From assembly GCA_030549495.1 (NCBI GenBank), contig JAUIRK010000022.1:279501-343500 (forward strand): a DNA stretch of 64,000 nt, given 5' to 3'. The DNA is from Nectonema munidae (Eukaryota > Nematomorpha > Nectonematoida > Nectonematidae). Positions within the stretch are counted from its first letter, which is position 1. The number at the start of each line of letters is the position of its first letter. Both the position numbers and the translations under genes were made by a program. Of this stretch, positions 1 to 13,899 are shown piece after piece. Below the pieces are notes generated by a model. It saw only the letters and a program-made list of their open reading frames with translations. It had not been told where the DNA came from and ran no database searches.

Positions 1-1652
1 ATTTATTGATTATTATAAAAAATAAACCGTTAAACCTGATTATAAATATAGCAACGTTAGATAACCAAGTTAATCGCTGAAAATCGCATGTTGCCTAGAA
101 TTAAAAATAAAAAATTACTTATATTTATTTATAAATTATAAAAACTAACTGTCAAAATTTTTGGAATTCTTACTTTTTATTAATTTTTGGAATACTCATT
201 CAGAAATAATAAAAAATAAAAAAATGCATTCTAAATTTTTCAAAATATTCAAATAGAACGTATATTATTTCTAATTCGTTTGTAAATATTAAGATATTAA
301 AAAAGTTTTGAGATTTGGGTTTATTTCTGTTTTTCGAATTTTTAATAATTAATGGAGGAAAAGTATTTTTTTTTATTTTTCATTTTAAATAGTTAAAAAA
401 TTAAAATAAATCGAATTATTTTAATTTATTGAAAAAAACTAAGATTTATTTTTTATTTTGTTAGGTTCTGTTGAAGTTCTATCCTTTTTTAATTAACCAC
501 TTTTTTAAGTTAAAATAGGAATAATATCTCTACCGTTTTAAATGAATTAAAAAATAATTTCTACCTGGACTTATAAATCCTGCTGGAAACTCTCTTTGAA
601 GCGTAATTCAAGACGTTACTTAAAACATATACACACATTTTAGCATAAATATCAATTATTCAAATTCGTAAAATGTAATTGTTTTGAATTCGTCATTTTC
701 CGTTTAAATTCCTCCTTTTTCAGCTTTTACTCTTCTTTTCCATTTTCCATTATTCATTTCATATTTTGAATTCTTTATTCAATTGTATTCATATATTTTC
801 TCTCTCTAAGAACACTACAATTGAAATTCATTAGCATTAGCAAATTTCCTCATATTCTTCTTTTCTTCCATGTAATTTATTTTATTTTCTTTTATATATT
901 TATTTAAATAAAATTAAAGACAAAGCTATTTCAAGTTAACAAAATCAAAATTATAAAGGATACATTGAACGTGAAAAAATAACAATTTAGCGAAAAAAGG
1001 CAATTTTAAGTGGAAGAGGGTGAATTTAATTAAAATATGTAAAAAAATAGTTACAAGAATCAAATGAAAATTCCATGTTAAAAGTAATGAGAGCTTTTGG
1101 AAAATGATATTAAAAAAAAGTATTGAAATTTGGGACACCCTTGTATATCACAATGCTATAAAAAGCAAGAAGAGACATGGATAAATTCTAAATTCAGTAT
1201 TTAGCTGAAGAAAAAAATTCGTATCTTTAGGGTTACATTTGAAGCAAAATGTTAAAATATAATCATTTCAATTGCTCATTTATAAACCCTAGGGCGCATT
1301 ATCTTTTGAAACCCTTTTATGATATGAGATTCACTTCCTTATTCCAACGAAAATAGTCTTAGTTAAATTTTATTGTTTCCTTTACTCATGATATCTTTAT
1401 ATCTTTAACATTTGCCAGTAGAACACGACATATTATAATTATACATTATATTTTTATTACTATTATAATGTAAAAAGTTCATAAAAAATTACATTTTTAC
1501 ATAACATGGTCGCATATTTCATCGAGACTTTTCCTTCAAACTGGAAATTTAAATAAGTAATTCCATATGTCGTTAAATTTAATTCCAAGTTCCTGCATGA
1601 ATTCCCCCTTCATATAAAGGTGAAATAAAGCCATAACATTATCATACATATA
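1..1652. other. AT-rich intergenic stretch, no gene seen
   Basis: Very AT-rich sequence with only short chance reading frames of low-complexity composition. I see no conserved domain, RNA gene or clear repeat boundary here. Confidence 0.6.
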
Positions 1653-1888
1653 GTCAGACCTCGTTTATCCGATACTCGCTTATCCGACAACCCCACTAAC
1701 AGCCACACTACTGACTGTAACCGATTTTTTTACCTCGTTATTCCGGAATTCACATTAAATAAGAAATTAGTTTGAGGTATTGGTTCTTTAAAAGTTTCAT
1801 ACACTGGTAGAAATTTCGTTAATCCGAGAATTCACAATCCAACCAGAATATGTATGAAACCAATTATGTCGGATAAACGAGGTGTGAC
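1653..1888. repeat. pogo/Tigger-type MITE
   Basis: A 236-bp segment bounded by inverted termini. The left end reads GTCAGACCTCGTTTATCCGA and the reverse complement of the right end reads GTCACACCTCGTTTATCCGA, 19 of 20 matching. This type of end is characteristic of pogo/Tigger DNA transposons. No coding potential lies between the ends, so it is a non-autonomous copy. The expected TA duplication is not clean (TA on the left, AT on the right). Confidence 0.75.
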
Positions 1889-3367
1889 ATGTAAAGTTTT
1901 GTTTCAAGTTTTGGATGAATTGAATCCTTTCTTTTTATAAAAAAATTATTATTATTTATTTAGTGTTTCTTTTTCAATTTAACCATTCTATAATTAATCA
2001 AATTATAATAGGATTGACAAAAAAAAGTTACATTTTTATTGAATGGAATCAATACAAATGCAAAATTATTTAAACATTGAGGCCCAATAAGACACCGAAG
2101 TACCATAAAATAAAAATCGTCGGATTGAGATATACAAAAATTCATTTAAAATAATATACACACAGTTAGTTTCAAACTCTTAGCGTTAAATATTTAATAA
2201 AAAATAGTATATACTTTGAGATTTCAATTTTAAAATTCCCTTACCCTTCCTTTAAATCAAAAATTATTTCACCCTTCATCCGAATATATTCACCTCAATC
2301 CAGTAATGCTTTGTTTTTTGTGTGTCTATTTTCTTCCACCCCGCTCCATCATCACCCTTTATGTTTTATTGAGCTCGCCGTGGTCGCTATCATTTTGGAT
2401 TCAGCTTATCCCTTCTATCTCCTATTGTTTTTATATATATTTTTTATGATAGCGCAAAACCACCTTCATTTTCATATATTATTATTTCACTCTATTCCCT
2501 ACATCTTTCATTTTATTTTGAAGGATAATGTTCTGATTAAAGAGGAAAACTTTTTGACTTTTCTATTTTACTAATGGTATCACAGAAAAATGACATTAGT
2601 AAAGCTTACTATGTCGTTTAGATAAGACGTAATGTATATTACAACCTAAATTTGTAAATATTACTATCCAAAAAGTAGATGCATTACTATACGCAAGTTA
2701 GTACAACGCACTTTCTCAAAACCACATCACTGATCCGTAAATATTACCCTTTTCAACCAATACCAGCTCAGAATTCTTTCAAGCCTATATTTGTACTTTT
2801 TGGCGCTGATTTAAAAATCTCGCAATCCTAGTGTATGGGACAAATGAGACTGCAGATTCAAGATTAGTTGAATCAAGAGCTTATTAGTAAGTCGAGGGCT
2901 GAGGGGGAAAGAAGCCATTGGAGTGGACAGAGTGCATGAGTGTGAGTCTTCTTGCTGTATGAGTGTGTTTGTGTCTGGCTAGTGGCTGGTCACCACGATT
3001 CAATTCAAACCTTCTCATTTCTTGACGCATCCGTCATGACAATTGGGGCTTTGTTTTCGTGTGCAGTTCCTTCATCTTCTTCTTTCACAGAAGCATCAGC
3101 TTATTTTTTTTCTCATCATTTCTTATCGCTTAGTTGTTTATGAACAGTGTGGGGGTGCTCTCTTTCTTTTCCTTATTCTCGTATACTTTGATAGCAAATA
3201 GGTAAAAATACTTCTTTCTAAGCGTATTTAGGGGGAGATGGGGAGGGAGCATTAGGACATGGGACAAGCCCTCTGTCCTATTTCCTCACACTTACTTCTT
3301 CAACTTTTCCTCTTTATTTGCTTTTAAATAAATTTTTTTGGTTATATTCAAATAATATATTGCATAA
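1889..3367. other. intergenic, no gene seen
   Basis: AT-rich DNA with a T-rich open frame near 2311-2574 and a serine/phenylalanine-rich one near 2952-3143. Neither resembles a protein family, and their composition follows the base bias. Nothing else is supported. Confidence 0.5.
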
Positions 3368-4032
3368 CACTAGCGGATTTAAAGGGGGCAGAACCGGCGT
3401 ACGCTCCCCCCCCCCTCCCCTAAAATTGCATTGCCATTTCTTGAAAAAAATTTTTGATCTAATTCTTTTCGTAGAACTAAAATATTATGATGATTTCTGC
3501 AACTCATTTTTTAGATTTAATCTTTCTCTAAAGGGAGAGGCCCTTAACAGTTTTTTATGTTTCAATCGTAGTTAAGTGTGATACTTATTACTTTTATATT
3601 ATCCGATTTTTTTTTCTAAATTTATTATTTAAACACATCAAGTTTTACCACATCGCAGTTCAATGAATGAGGATCGTTTTAATGCTCTCATTCTTCTATT
3701 TGTTCACCGAGATATTCGATTGGATATTGACACCATTATTTATATGTATGCTAAAAAGAGTCCTAGATGTGAGGCTCCTTAATCCTCTTAGTTCTTAATC
3801 TAGTTACTTTCTTATAATAAATTATAATTTTTTGATATATTATTATGATACTCTAAGTTTTATGATAAAAAGTCGATTTTCGTTTTTTATTAAACTATTA
3901 CCCAAAATAAGATAAAAAATAGCTTAAAATTTTTTATTATAGTTTAAATTTATGTGCTTCAAATTTGAGTTCTAGTTTAGTAAAATCCGCCCCCCCCCCC
4001 CCTCCTAATGCCAATTTCTAGATCCGCCCCTG
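3368..4032. repeat. hAT-like MITE with poly-C tracts
   Basis: The left end CACTAGCGGAT and the reverse complement of the right end, CAGGGGCGGAT, match at 8 of 11 positions. Both flanks carry GCATAA next to the ends, consistent with an 8-bp duplication whose register I cannot fix. The interior has two poly-C runs and no conserved protein. Confidence 0.55.
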
Positions 4033-5601
4033 CATAATTATAGCATTGTGTGCAACATGCTATTACATATATTATCACTAGGGCGGTAAAAGTTAATATA
4101 GTTAATTTTTTTTCATTTAACTTTTTTGAAATTGACTGAAGAACTAAAATATTAAATACCTTTATTTTTTAATTTTAAAATTTTTTAAGGACAATAAAGT
4201 CAATTTTTTCTATAAAAAACCAATACTTTGTTAAAATATTTTTTTAATTTCATTTTTTTTGTTTCATTTTTGAAATGTTTTTTTATCCTTTCAGGGCACA
4301 AGTCTCCCATAAAATAAAATAATCTGTTTTGAATTATATAAAAAAACTATTTAAAAAGATTTAAATTCCAAATATTTACTCGAAGCCTCGATGTTTCAAG
4401 ATGTTTTAAGTGGCAAAACAGTTAAAGAAAATTATTCAAGATTCAATTATGTTTAAAAATAAAAACGCGCATCTAAATTCTGAAATTATACAGAATCTAA
4501 CACAAAAAGTTTTCTGCAAAAATTAGAAAATTTTACCTTGTTTCTGATAAACTATTTTTAATTTTAATATAATTTTTCTTATGTTGACAAAATATTTTAC
4601 AATAAACACTAAAGATTGAACAAATTTTTTATCAATTCATTTTCAAAAAAAATGTTTTTTAAGCTTTTTTCCATAAAAAATATTATGGATTATTAATTAT
4701 GTTTTTATTTAAAATTTCCAATTTAAAATGCTTTTTTATTTTTACCCCAAAGAATGAAAATAGTATGCATTCTATTTTTTTGCATACAATTCCATTTAAA
4801 TAGTAAGCAGATGATTGGTCTTCAAAATTTTGATCTTCAAAGGGTTAAAGAGGATTTAAAGAGATGTACATTCTTGTAGACAAAAAACCAAGAAAATATT
4901 AAGATATCACTATGTATTCTTCATCTACCTATTTGAAATGCAGAATAAAAACAGATTTATCTCTGAAAATAAGGCTTTGACTCCTCGAAGAAAATATTAT
5001 AAAATGGCCTGGGACCAAATTTCCCGCTATCCCCGACACTGACCCTAATATGCTCAAAAATTAAGAGGGGTTGGGGATGGGCAGGGGAGGAAATTATTGA
5101 AATCTTCAAGTGAGAAACAAATTTTTTTTTAATTTAACCTTGATTTTATTCCGATTCATCTCCATTTTATTCGTAGCTCCCACGAAAGCTTGTCAGCACG
5201 ATACCAAAAAATGTACAACAGTAGAATCGATTTCTGAGCAAAATAGATTGTGAGTAGATGTAGTATCCCTATTTGTTTGAATGATGGGTGCCATTTTTAA
5301 AGGGTGTTAACGATATTTCAGCTATTGAATTTTCATTTAAATTAATTTTATGTTACACATATACAACTAAAACAATAATATTTATAAGTAATTGCTAGAT
5401 AATTTAAGCTATTTTCATATTTCAAAGTGAAGATAAAAAGTGCTAAAATTTCACAAATATATTTATCAGGGTAAAAATTCGAAAAAAAAATTAGTTATTT
5501 AGGGTGTGTGTGTCCTCAAAGCACCTGATCCAAGATCAACCCTGCATGCATATATACCATTTTTTTATTTTTATTTTTAGAAAGCTCTTAACAACTGTCT
5601 A
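4033..5601. other. upstream region of the USH1G-like gene
   Basis: No coding sequence recognised. A pyrimidine-rich tract ends in AG at 5579-5580, just before the first recognised coding exon, so a 5' untranslated exon may lie somewhere in this stretch. I could not identify it or a core promoter. Confidence 0.4.
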
Positions 5602-8600
5602 ATGATTGACTTCCATGAGGCTGCACGAAACGGCTTCATTGAAATTCTGTTGCAAGGATCGAAACGGGAGCTCAACTATCCCGATCAAGATGGCATGACT
5701 CCCGTGCATTGGGCCGCATTTACCGGACAATTTGAAGCTCTTCGACAGATTATTATTCGCGGGTAAAGACTTTTTACTTTAAATTGACCTTTAAAGCAAA
5801 ATCAATCAATCATAGCTTTCTATTAAAAATAGTTATTTTGTTTTGAAGCATATAGAGGAAAAAAACTTATAGCAAAATGCATTTGTAAACACTTTAAAAA
5901 AAATATCGCCATATTAACTAATATGTGAATGTATATATACTTAAGAAATGTTTTAAATATTTTTGCTCTATATATCATTACCATTTTTACTTTAACCATT
6001 TGAAGATCAGAATTTTGAAGACTAATCGTCGGCCTTCTTATTCAATGGAATTATATACCCATTTCAGATATAGTAGGCGACCAATGTTCCATAAAATAAA
6101 ATCATCTGCTATAAAACATCATTGGGAAAAGCAATACCTCAAAGGATTAAAACAGAGGATGCTTAATTACACCTTAATTTGATTAAGTGGAGTGCACCCC
6201 TAACTTTTTTCCTTTTTAGTTAAATCTTTCATTTTTTACTATTAAGTTGAAGATTTAAATTAAATCAAGTGATTTTTAAATAAGGCTTTAACATATTTGA
6301 AGAGTAAAATGTTGCATAAAGAAGTAACACGGTTGAAACGAGACAAATAAGAAATTTTTTTTACTCATTATGGTTTAAACATAACTTTGATCTTAGTGAA
6401 GCTTAAATTTAATTAGAAAAGTTAAATTATCGGTACTCAGAGTAAAAAAGAAGCACTTAAAGTGAATATGGACATACACAAAAAACGCTTTTTATGTGGC
6501 AAATATACCACTCCTCATCCTCCCCCTACTAAAAATTTTTTGGCCTCCATAAAAATTTTATGTAATTATTTTATCAAGTTAAGAAAACAAAAAATTAATC
6601 TCAAGCAAATCATACAACAAATCTGTTTTCATTTGTTGGCACAATGTTGAATAAATTTATTGTTACCTGCTAGATCCACTATAGATTAGCTTGAGCATTA
6701 ATCTTACTTTACTTAAAGCAAGATATTTGGTGCAGATAAACCTCTTGATCTACGCTTTACATTATTTAATTTATTTTACATTTATATATTAACTCTTTTT
6801 AGTATATAATGAAACATATAATATATTCATGATCTATCAGTTATGGCCCAATATTTTTTACTTTTATTTAATCCTTCCTAAGAAAGAAGGAAAATTTATT
6901 GTTTAAACAAATTTTAGATATGATAAGCAAAGTTTCATTTGAATCAAATATACATTAAAAGTCAGCTAATTTGAAGGTAATTAGACGTTAAATTAAATTT
7001 CGTTCGATATTTTATCTTCGTCTTTTAATTAATTTGCCAATTTTTTAAGATTTTATTTGAGTAAAAATAAAAGTAGAGAAAATTTGGTGTTTATAGCGAA
7101 ATAGAAATAGGCTAAATGCAGGAAAAGATGGTTGAAAAATTCTATTCTTTTTATTGATTATGGTCGAAGACTAAGGGTCTCATTGAATTTTTTAGTTTTA
7201 TTTTATTCATTGCATTTTTGACTATTTGACGTGTTTAGTTGATAAAAAGAGTTTAGTTAAATCGTTTGTATTTTTTTATAGAAAAGTCTTAGTGGTGGCA
7301 GGTTCTAGTGAGTGTCCAATTCTATAGAGGTTTCATTTTGCTTTGTATTTTTTTTCTTTGCCCAATTTAAGTTTACAAAGTTTTACGTCATATCCCCCAA
7401 TTTTCTAAATCAGTGGTTGTCACTAGGTGAGTCGCGGCACATAGGGTTTCCATAACATTTATTGAAGAGTGCCGCCAAATATATAAATTATTACAGTACA
7501 CGTGTTACTCTTTATCGGTTTAAATTACTATTCTGCTTTAAAAACTATAAAATAATTGTCATATTTGCTTATTTTAGAAATTTTGTTCAATCTCAGTGAA
7601 TAGTTTTAAATTTTCTCAAAATTTTGTCAAAAAAACCAAAATCTAAGAAAAAAAGTAAATCTATAACGATGGCCAATACAGATATATTTTTTTGTAATCT
7701 CTACTTGTACATCAGTATATGCTTTATCTTTCGTTTGTTTTTTTTAATATATATTAGCTATCATTTTTTTACTAATATAATGTATTTTGTATGCGATTTT
7801 TTTAATAGTTATTTTGTCAAGTTTAAACTAAAAAATCGATGAATATTAGATTTTGTCATAGCCGAAAAGTTCCCAAAATTCAACAAAGGTGACGCATCGT
7901 TAAAAAGGTTGGGAATCCCTGCTCTAGAACTTTAAATGAAGCAGAGGACTTCTTGATATACATCAAATTACTTAATGTCGTAGGGATCAAAATAGAAGAT
8001 TGTTTTTATAAGCGCAGAATATAATAGAATAATAGGACAAATTTTATTAAAAGAATATTTTAACTCTATGAGTCTTTTTAAATTTATGTCAAGCAGAAAG
8101 CGGAGAGAACTGCTTTTGTGGTGAAGATGTGTGGAAAGGATTTCTTGTAAGTTAAGATTTATATATGCTAGTATACGTTCATAAAGTTAATATTGAATAT
8201 AATCCCGTTATTAACATATATAAGGAGATAAAATCTTCGTGTTGTGAAGTTTACATATATGTATAGTTAGAGACGCTTGATAAATATAAAAAACTTACAT
8301 CTTCCCACAAAAGCAGCTCCCTCCACTTTCTGCTTAACTTGAGTTAAAAAAGACTCATATAGAGTCGAAATATTCTTAATAAAGATATGACATATTATAG
8401 TATACATAAAGATTTGTCGCTTATATTTTGCAAAGCGTAATATGACAGGCCTTCTGTTATATACCGTTTTTTATATTTGATTAGTGGAAATCCACGCAAA
8501 ATCGACACGTACGGATCAAACGCTCTGCACTTTGCTGCGATGAACGGCCACTTGCGCTGCGTCTGCTTCCTTGTCTCCTTTGACGTGAATGTCTTCAGCT

Positions 8601-10207
8601 TGAACAACGACTACAACTGCGCGCTCGACTTGGCCTCCGTCAAAAATCACAAAGACGTGGTCGACTACCTCGAGAATGTGATCGCGTCATACTCCCTGGA
8701 AAAGTTTCTTCGCTTGAAAGAAAAAGCGCACAAGAGCGTGGAGAGGAGGCTGAGACGCAGCAAAAACAAGTCGTTGGGCGTCAAGATAAAGAACATTTTG
8801 GACAAATTTTGCCCGACGCACTCGACAAACACCTTTCTCAATTCCACGTGCAAGAGTCTGGCGAACTCCTCGAATAAGCTGAACACAAACAGCACCTACT
8901 TCAGCAGCTGTAGCAACGTTTTAATCAAAAATTCCAGTCCGAACTACGTTCCCTCCTCAGAATCTTGCTATGATGAGATCGGCAGCAGAATCAACTTAAA
9001 CAACAGAAGAAACATCAACTTCAAGATTCCAAGCAAAAATCTCTTTCATTCCATCGATGCCAGCTCCGTCAACTCCAGCGACAACAGCGAAAGCGTTAAG
9101 GAGAAAAGAAGGTCCCTTTTCATGTCACTCTTACATATTCTGTTTTCTCTTCTCTCTTTTTTCCTTTTGGGAATTCTATTTTGTTTTTCTTAAATACTGC
9201 CTTTATCATGCATTTTCTTCTATTTTATATTTATGATTTAGCTTTATTTATCAAAATTAAAAATTTTGCTCATGGGCCAGTGCTCTGGACATGACTATCC
9301 TTATTTTGAGTTTCAACGCAAAGGCATTTATAGATGTGCGTAATCAAAGGGGTCCACTCAAAAGCATACCCTCAATGAAAGCTGCCATTATTCCTCAGGG
9401 TTTTCATAATCAAGGGAGTGGAGGTCGAGGGACCATGAGGGCTTACTCTGGATATTTATTTGCTTATTTTTTTTGCTATAAGGACGCTGATGGAAAACGC
9501 GATACAAGATTGTCAAACTTGTGATTAAGGTTTCCTAGCATGTTTTCCATGCTGTTCATACGATCTACAGCGCGTTTAAAAGTTAAAAAGTGTTGCTAAG
9601 TAATAGCTAAATGGTTCATCGAAGGCAGCAATGAAAGGTTCGATTTGAACGCTTCAAAATAAAGAACTATACAAGCATATCAATTTTTCATATAAAAATA
9701 TAAATTTCATATTGTCTAGCTTTTTTTAAATTTATTTTATTTCTTGGTTAAGACCTGCATACTGCACATAAACATAGGTCAATTTTTACTCTAGTAAAGT
9801 AGGGGACCCAATATCGGTTATCTAATTGAGCCCGGTAATTATTAGGACCGGCTCTATATAGTAACAGAATCTTTTGAAGTGGTCTCACATCTTTATAAAC
9901 ATGTACTATGTTATTTGAAAATAATTTATTAATCAATTTAATTAAAAATTCTCAAATCATGCCATGCAACTTTTGTCTTATTTTTCATTTGTTTAGGGAG
10001 AACTTCTCGCGAGCCACGAATGAGTTGTACGACTTTTTGAAAACACTCAACCTTTGCGAGTACATGTCCTTGTTCGCTTCCGAGAAGATCGACATGAAAA
10101 CGCTGAACATGTGCACAGACGATGACTTGGCCAAACTCTGCATTCCGCTTGGTCATCGTAAAATCATAACGTCAGCCATTGAATGCATGAGGATGACACG
10201 TTTATGA
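5602..10207 (+). CDS. USH1G: USH1G (SANS) / ANKS4B-type ankyrin-SAM scaffold, spliced
   Basis: In vertebrates SANS is the cytoplasmic scaffold that joins myosin VII, harmonin and cadherins at stereocilia tips; ANKS4B does the same in microvilli. Coding exons in the simplest model are 5602-5762, 8485-9111 and 9997-10207, totalling 999 nt (332 residues; human USH1G has about 460). The start MIDFHEAARNG aligns with human MNDQYHRAARDG, which fixes the ATG. Ankyrin repeats fill roughly residues 1-120 (motifs DGMTPVHWAA and GSNALHFAAMNGHL). A basic helix follows, then a Ser/Asn-rich linker, and a SAM domain occupies the last ~65 residues (ELYDFLKTLNL to LGHRKII). The protein ends MTRL, a class I PDZ-binding tail like human DTEL. 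Splice phases close at both junctions. The 9111 donor (GTCCCT) is weak; an alternative with an extra exon at 9281-9339 is also in frame. Intron 1 holds a hAT MITE. Confidence 0.9.
5996..6110. repeat. end of a TTAA-type MITE
   Basis: Lies in USH1G intron 1. It starts just after TTAA (5992-5995) with CCATTTGAAGATCAGAAT. It shares GAATTTTGAAGACTAATCGTC with 37432-37452, and a looser match with the reverse complement of the element ending at 63176. The other boundary is not identified. Confidence 0.4.
7411..7921. repeat. hAT-type MITE in USH1G intron 1
   Basis: The left end CAGTGGTTGTCA and the reverse complement of the right end CAGGGATTCCCAACC are typical hAT termini. The flanking octamers TTCTAAAT and CTCTAGAA match at 5 of 8, as expected for an old duplication. 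The 511-bp interior has no transposase signature. Confidence 0.6.
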
Positions 10208-13200
10208 CGTGCAAATCTTGCACCCCCTCCTCCATTTTATTTATCACACGAACAAATATTTTTTCGTTTAAATCAATATTCAAAATATTATTAAAATTTT
10301 TTACTTTTCCAACATTTTCATTTTAAAACCAATCGATTCCCTACGCAAAACGTATAAAAATTCGGCCACAAGACAATTCCGCTTCGAAACAATTCTGCCT
10401 CAAAACAATATTAATATTAATATATTTTGAGGCCCAATTTTCCACAGGCAGAATTAACTTGCTTTCCTTCACACATATGTTCTTCTAGTTTATTCGAGTT
10501 AAAAAATTTTCTTACCCAAGTTTGCCTTTCGCCTCCCCTTCCTTTCCCAAATAATTTTGAAATCTTTCAATTCTATAATTCATTTGTATTATTTAAAGAC
10601 TTGTTTGGCTTGTGAGCAGACTTTCCATATTACCTTTCTTGTTTTAACGCTAAGTTTTTCAATGAATATTAAAATATTTTTTTATTAATTTCCGGTTTCA
10701 AACAAAAAAACTTATAAAAAAAGCTTATGTTAAATATAAACAAAGTCATGTTGAAGAGTCTTCAAATAATAGTAGTAAACAAAAATGTAGGCGATATTGT
10801 AAAAAACTTTATTGGTGAAAATCAACACTTTTGTAATATTTCGCCTCATCAAGGCTTCTTCACAGTAGAAGAGAAAATAGGAGAAAGACAAGTGTAAGAA
10901 AGTGTATACTCACCATGTAACCTGTTCAAAGTCCGATCCTAGTAAGCCCGGTTCTCATCAGGACCTACCCTTCTATAGTTTGAATCGAACTATTATATCT
11001 ACGGACCAGATGGAAAATTACTACAGAAATTAATAGGAGCGTTCGTAATCGGATTTAGGCGGTTCCTAAGATGGGTTGAAAAAGAAATAGAAATTTCTTT
11101 ACAAATTTTACATTACATTGAAAAAAGCATCTAATTTATACTTGAAATTTAGAAGAACTATATATTAAAGTTTTAAATACGTATACTAGCTTCTTTGAGT
11201 ACTTTATGCACATTATTATTATTCCTGTAATTCTTCATATAATTATCCATAAATCGAATAAAAAACTTAACCTTGAAAGTGGAATACATCTAGATAGAAT
11301 TTGAACTATCTTTCATCAAATTTTAAGATTCAATTTTTTACACACCAAATAAAAAACAAATAAAAAAAATATAAATATTTTGTAATTCAGAATGCAGCCA
11401 TTTGCAAAAAGTTTTTCCACTTGGAAAAACGCTGATCCCTGAAATAGACTAAATGTTTAAAGCCAATTTTACAAAACCTCAAGATTTTCTACAAAGATTT
11501 TTCCAATTTTGTAAAAGACACAAAATGTATCATACGTTAAAACGTGTTGAACGTGAACAGGTCTAATTATATACCCTCTTTATGCTTCAATTTTTATTTA
11601 ATGGAGATTTCATTTTATTTGTATCCCTCTCTTATCTTATCACAAATTGAGTTGAAAACAAAGCAACTTCAAATATAACTGAAGGTCATATTCAGCAGCG
11701 TTCCTTGACAAAGTGTCTCCTGAGCAGAAGTTAGTTTGGCCGTCATAACACTTCAAAAGTGGATACACACGTATATATATATACATGCAAAATATGGGAG
11801 CAAACGGTAGAAAAGATTTTTATTATTACATTATTAAATTGTATATATAATATATGTATTGCTATTTTCCTGCCCTCTTTGTATGTGACTGGGTACACTA
11901 AAAGTAATTTTCACATTTTCAAAAATCAAAGCTCAATCGCCCTTCATAAATTCCTTTTCAAGAATTCCATCAATTTACTTTAGTTTGCTTGTTAGAGAAT
12001 TGCTTTATAATATATTTCTTTAATTAGTTAATTGTAATTAATTTAATTCCTAGGTTCATAAATTACATCTTACTCTTCATTGCATTTTGACATATATTTG
12101 GGAGGATGCTCTAACCATCAATGCCATAATGAAAATGTTCTAATGACGGGATTTTGATAGATGAATCTCGCTGGCGATATTTTTGTTAATCAAAATTTAG
12201 TTTCAGTTAATATTGCGAAATTTATTGATTTACTGATGTTCTTTTCAAAAAAAGATCCCTAAAACAAAATATTTTTAAAGAAAAATTTTTTAATTTTGAT
12301 TGTATATTTTCATCTTATATTTTATTTAATAATATATATATTATTTAGATTGTATATTTTCATATATTTGTATATTGATAAAATGTTTTCATATCTACCC
12401 TTATATTCTAAGATAATATGTTAACTTTAAATGTAATTATGCAATAAATAAAATCATATGTAGTGCAGAATTCTACCTACATATGTCTTGTGATTGACAT
12501 CTCTGGATAATAGCAAATAATTGAACATATTTTATACACATTCAATAAAATGAAATGGATACTAAAATGGGTGGCTAGAAAACTCGGTCTCAGAAAATTC
12601 GGTCTCAAAAACTTTTTAAGAAAAATTTAAATAAAGAGTTAGTTTGTTAGTTAACTGATTAGTAAGTTGGTTGGTTATTAAGTAGTTGTTGCAATTTACG
12701 CAGTTTTCGCGAGCTTTTTATAGATTTTATTTGCCTTTCTGAAGCTCTTTTAGAGGACATGATCCTTCTTCTAATTTCAGACATTTATATTCAATGTAAA
12801 TTTAATACTGATTATTATTCAAAGAGCGAGTTTTCCTAGCACCACTAAAATGAAAGCATGAACAAAAAATTAATAAGAAGGATGAAATTTTAGTCTTACT
12901 CACTAACAAATATACACGATGCAAAATTATAAAAATGAAATTCGCTTGTCTACATTAGTATAAATAATTTCAAAAGATTGCTATTATGTAAATATAACTA
13001 ATATTTATTCAATTTTGTTTACTTTTTGAAAGGTTAATTCGATAAAAATAATGTATACCTACAAAGATTTATGTTTGTTTTACTCGTTCAAATTCATGTT
13101 GTTTACAAAGAGATGAAGAGTTTCATCAACAATATTTTTGATTTGATTTTAGTGTTAGATTTGTTCACTCAAAACAAACTATTTTAAATAGTTAGTTTAA

Positions 13201-13537
13201 CAATGCATAACTTTATTATTCTTAATAATTAAAATACCATCGTAGTAGTAAATTCACTTGGTAAAACATCTGACTGAAAAATAATCAACGAAAGATTTTT
13301 AAGTTCTCTATACAGATTATCCAAATTTTGGTATCGCTGACATAACAGAAATATATTGTAAACATTTATTTATCCAAAAAATTGAGTAAAAGCTATCAAT
13401 TTACAAATAGTAAAAGTAATATTACTATAAAAATGGTAAAACTTGATTTTACCACTTTTTTTCACTTCTATAGTTATGAAATTACCAGTTTATATTTTCA
13501 GTGTTAGATAATATTTGCAGTTGCTAAAAAAGTTCAG
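10208..13537. other. intergenic, mostly unannotatable
   Basis: About 3.3 kb downstream of the USH1G-like stop codon with no recognisable host gene. Part of 10325-10452 is repeated at 50045-50155 and is listed separately. A segment near 10785-10900 with the phrase CGCCTCATCAAGGCTTCTTC has the look of an interspersed repeat, but I cannot assign it. Confidence 0.4.
10325..10452. repeat. interspersed repeat, copy 1 of 2
   Basis: Shares CAAGACAATTC, the AT-rich core AATATTAATATTAATATA and GAGGCCCAATT with 50045-50155 in the same orientation, at roughly 75% by eye. It looks like a MITE, but I could not define its ends. Confidence 0.45.
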
Positions 13538-13822
13538 TCAATTACAAAACCATAAGACATCCTTCATGGTGAATAATGCAAACAGATCATCTGTACGTTT
13601 TTTGTACAGTGTTATCTTCACTCCTTTCTCAAGATTACGTTCTTGGAGCCTTGATGCCAGAAACTCACTTTTGTTTTTGGTTAAATAAAGATCCATGCAC
13701 AAGTCATCCTCTCGAGAAAATGGTATTGGTTTATTCTCGCTTTCTGGATGATTCGGCTCCACATATTCCCCAGTGGAATGTTCATCTGCACTGCTGGAAC
13801 TCTGCATTCCTTGATCACACTG
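13538..13822 (-). pseudogene. fragment related to the 57.9-kb TTAA-element protein
   Basis: The minus strand reads about 95 codons containing FLASRLQERNLEKGVKITLY, then ALFTMKDVLWFCN and a stop. From memory this corresponds to the region of the widespread arthropod transposon protein lying just before its catalytic core (in the 57.9-kb copy, ELNDLIKDLNLSKEG to FYDVEDGLCFCKDI). The upstream edge is a good splice acceptor, a pyrimidine-rich tract and AG just before TGTGATCAAGG at 13822. This is therefore one exon of a spliced unit. The frame ends where the family normally continues into the core, so the copy is truncated or decayed. Whether the exon is still used is unknown. Confidence 0.5.
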
Positions 13823-13899
13823 AAATTATAATAGTGAAAGAGAAAGAAAGTTTTTACTTCAGATTTTTGTAAAAGGAACTTTAAAATATTTAAAAAAAA

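Noticed and set aside
9291-9524. 77-residue open frame between USH1G exons
   Set aside because: No homology, and the frame runs through the candidate 9281-9339 exon in a different reading frame. Kept only as intron sequence.
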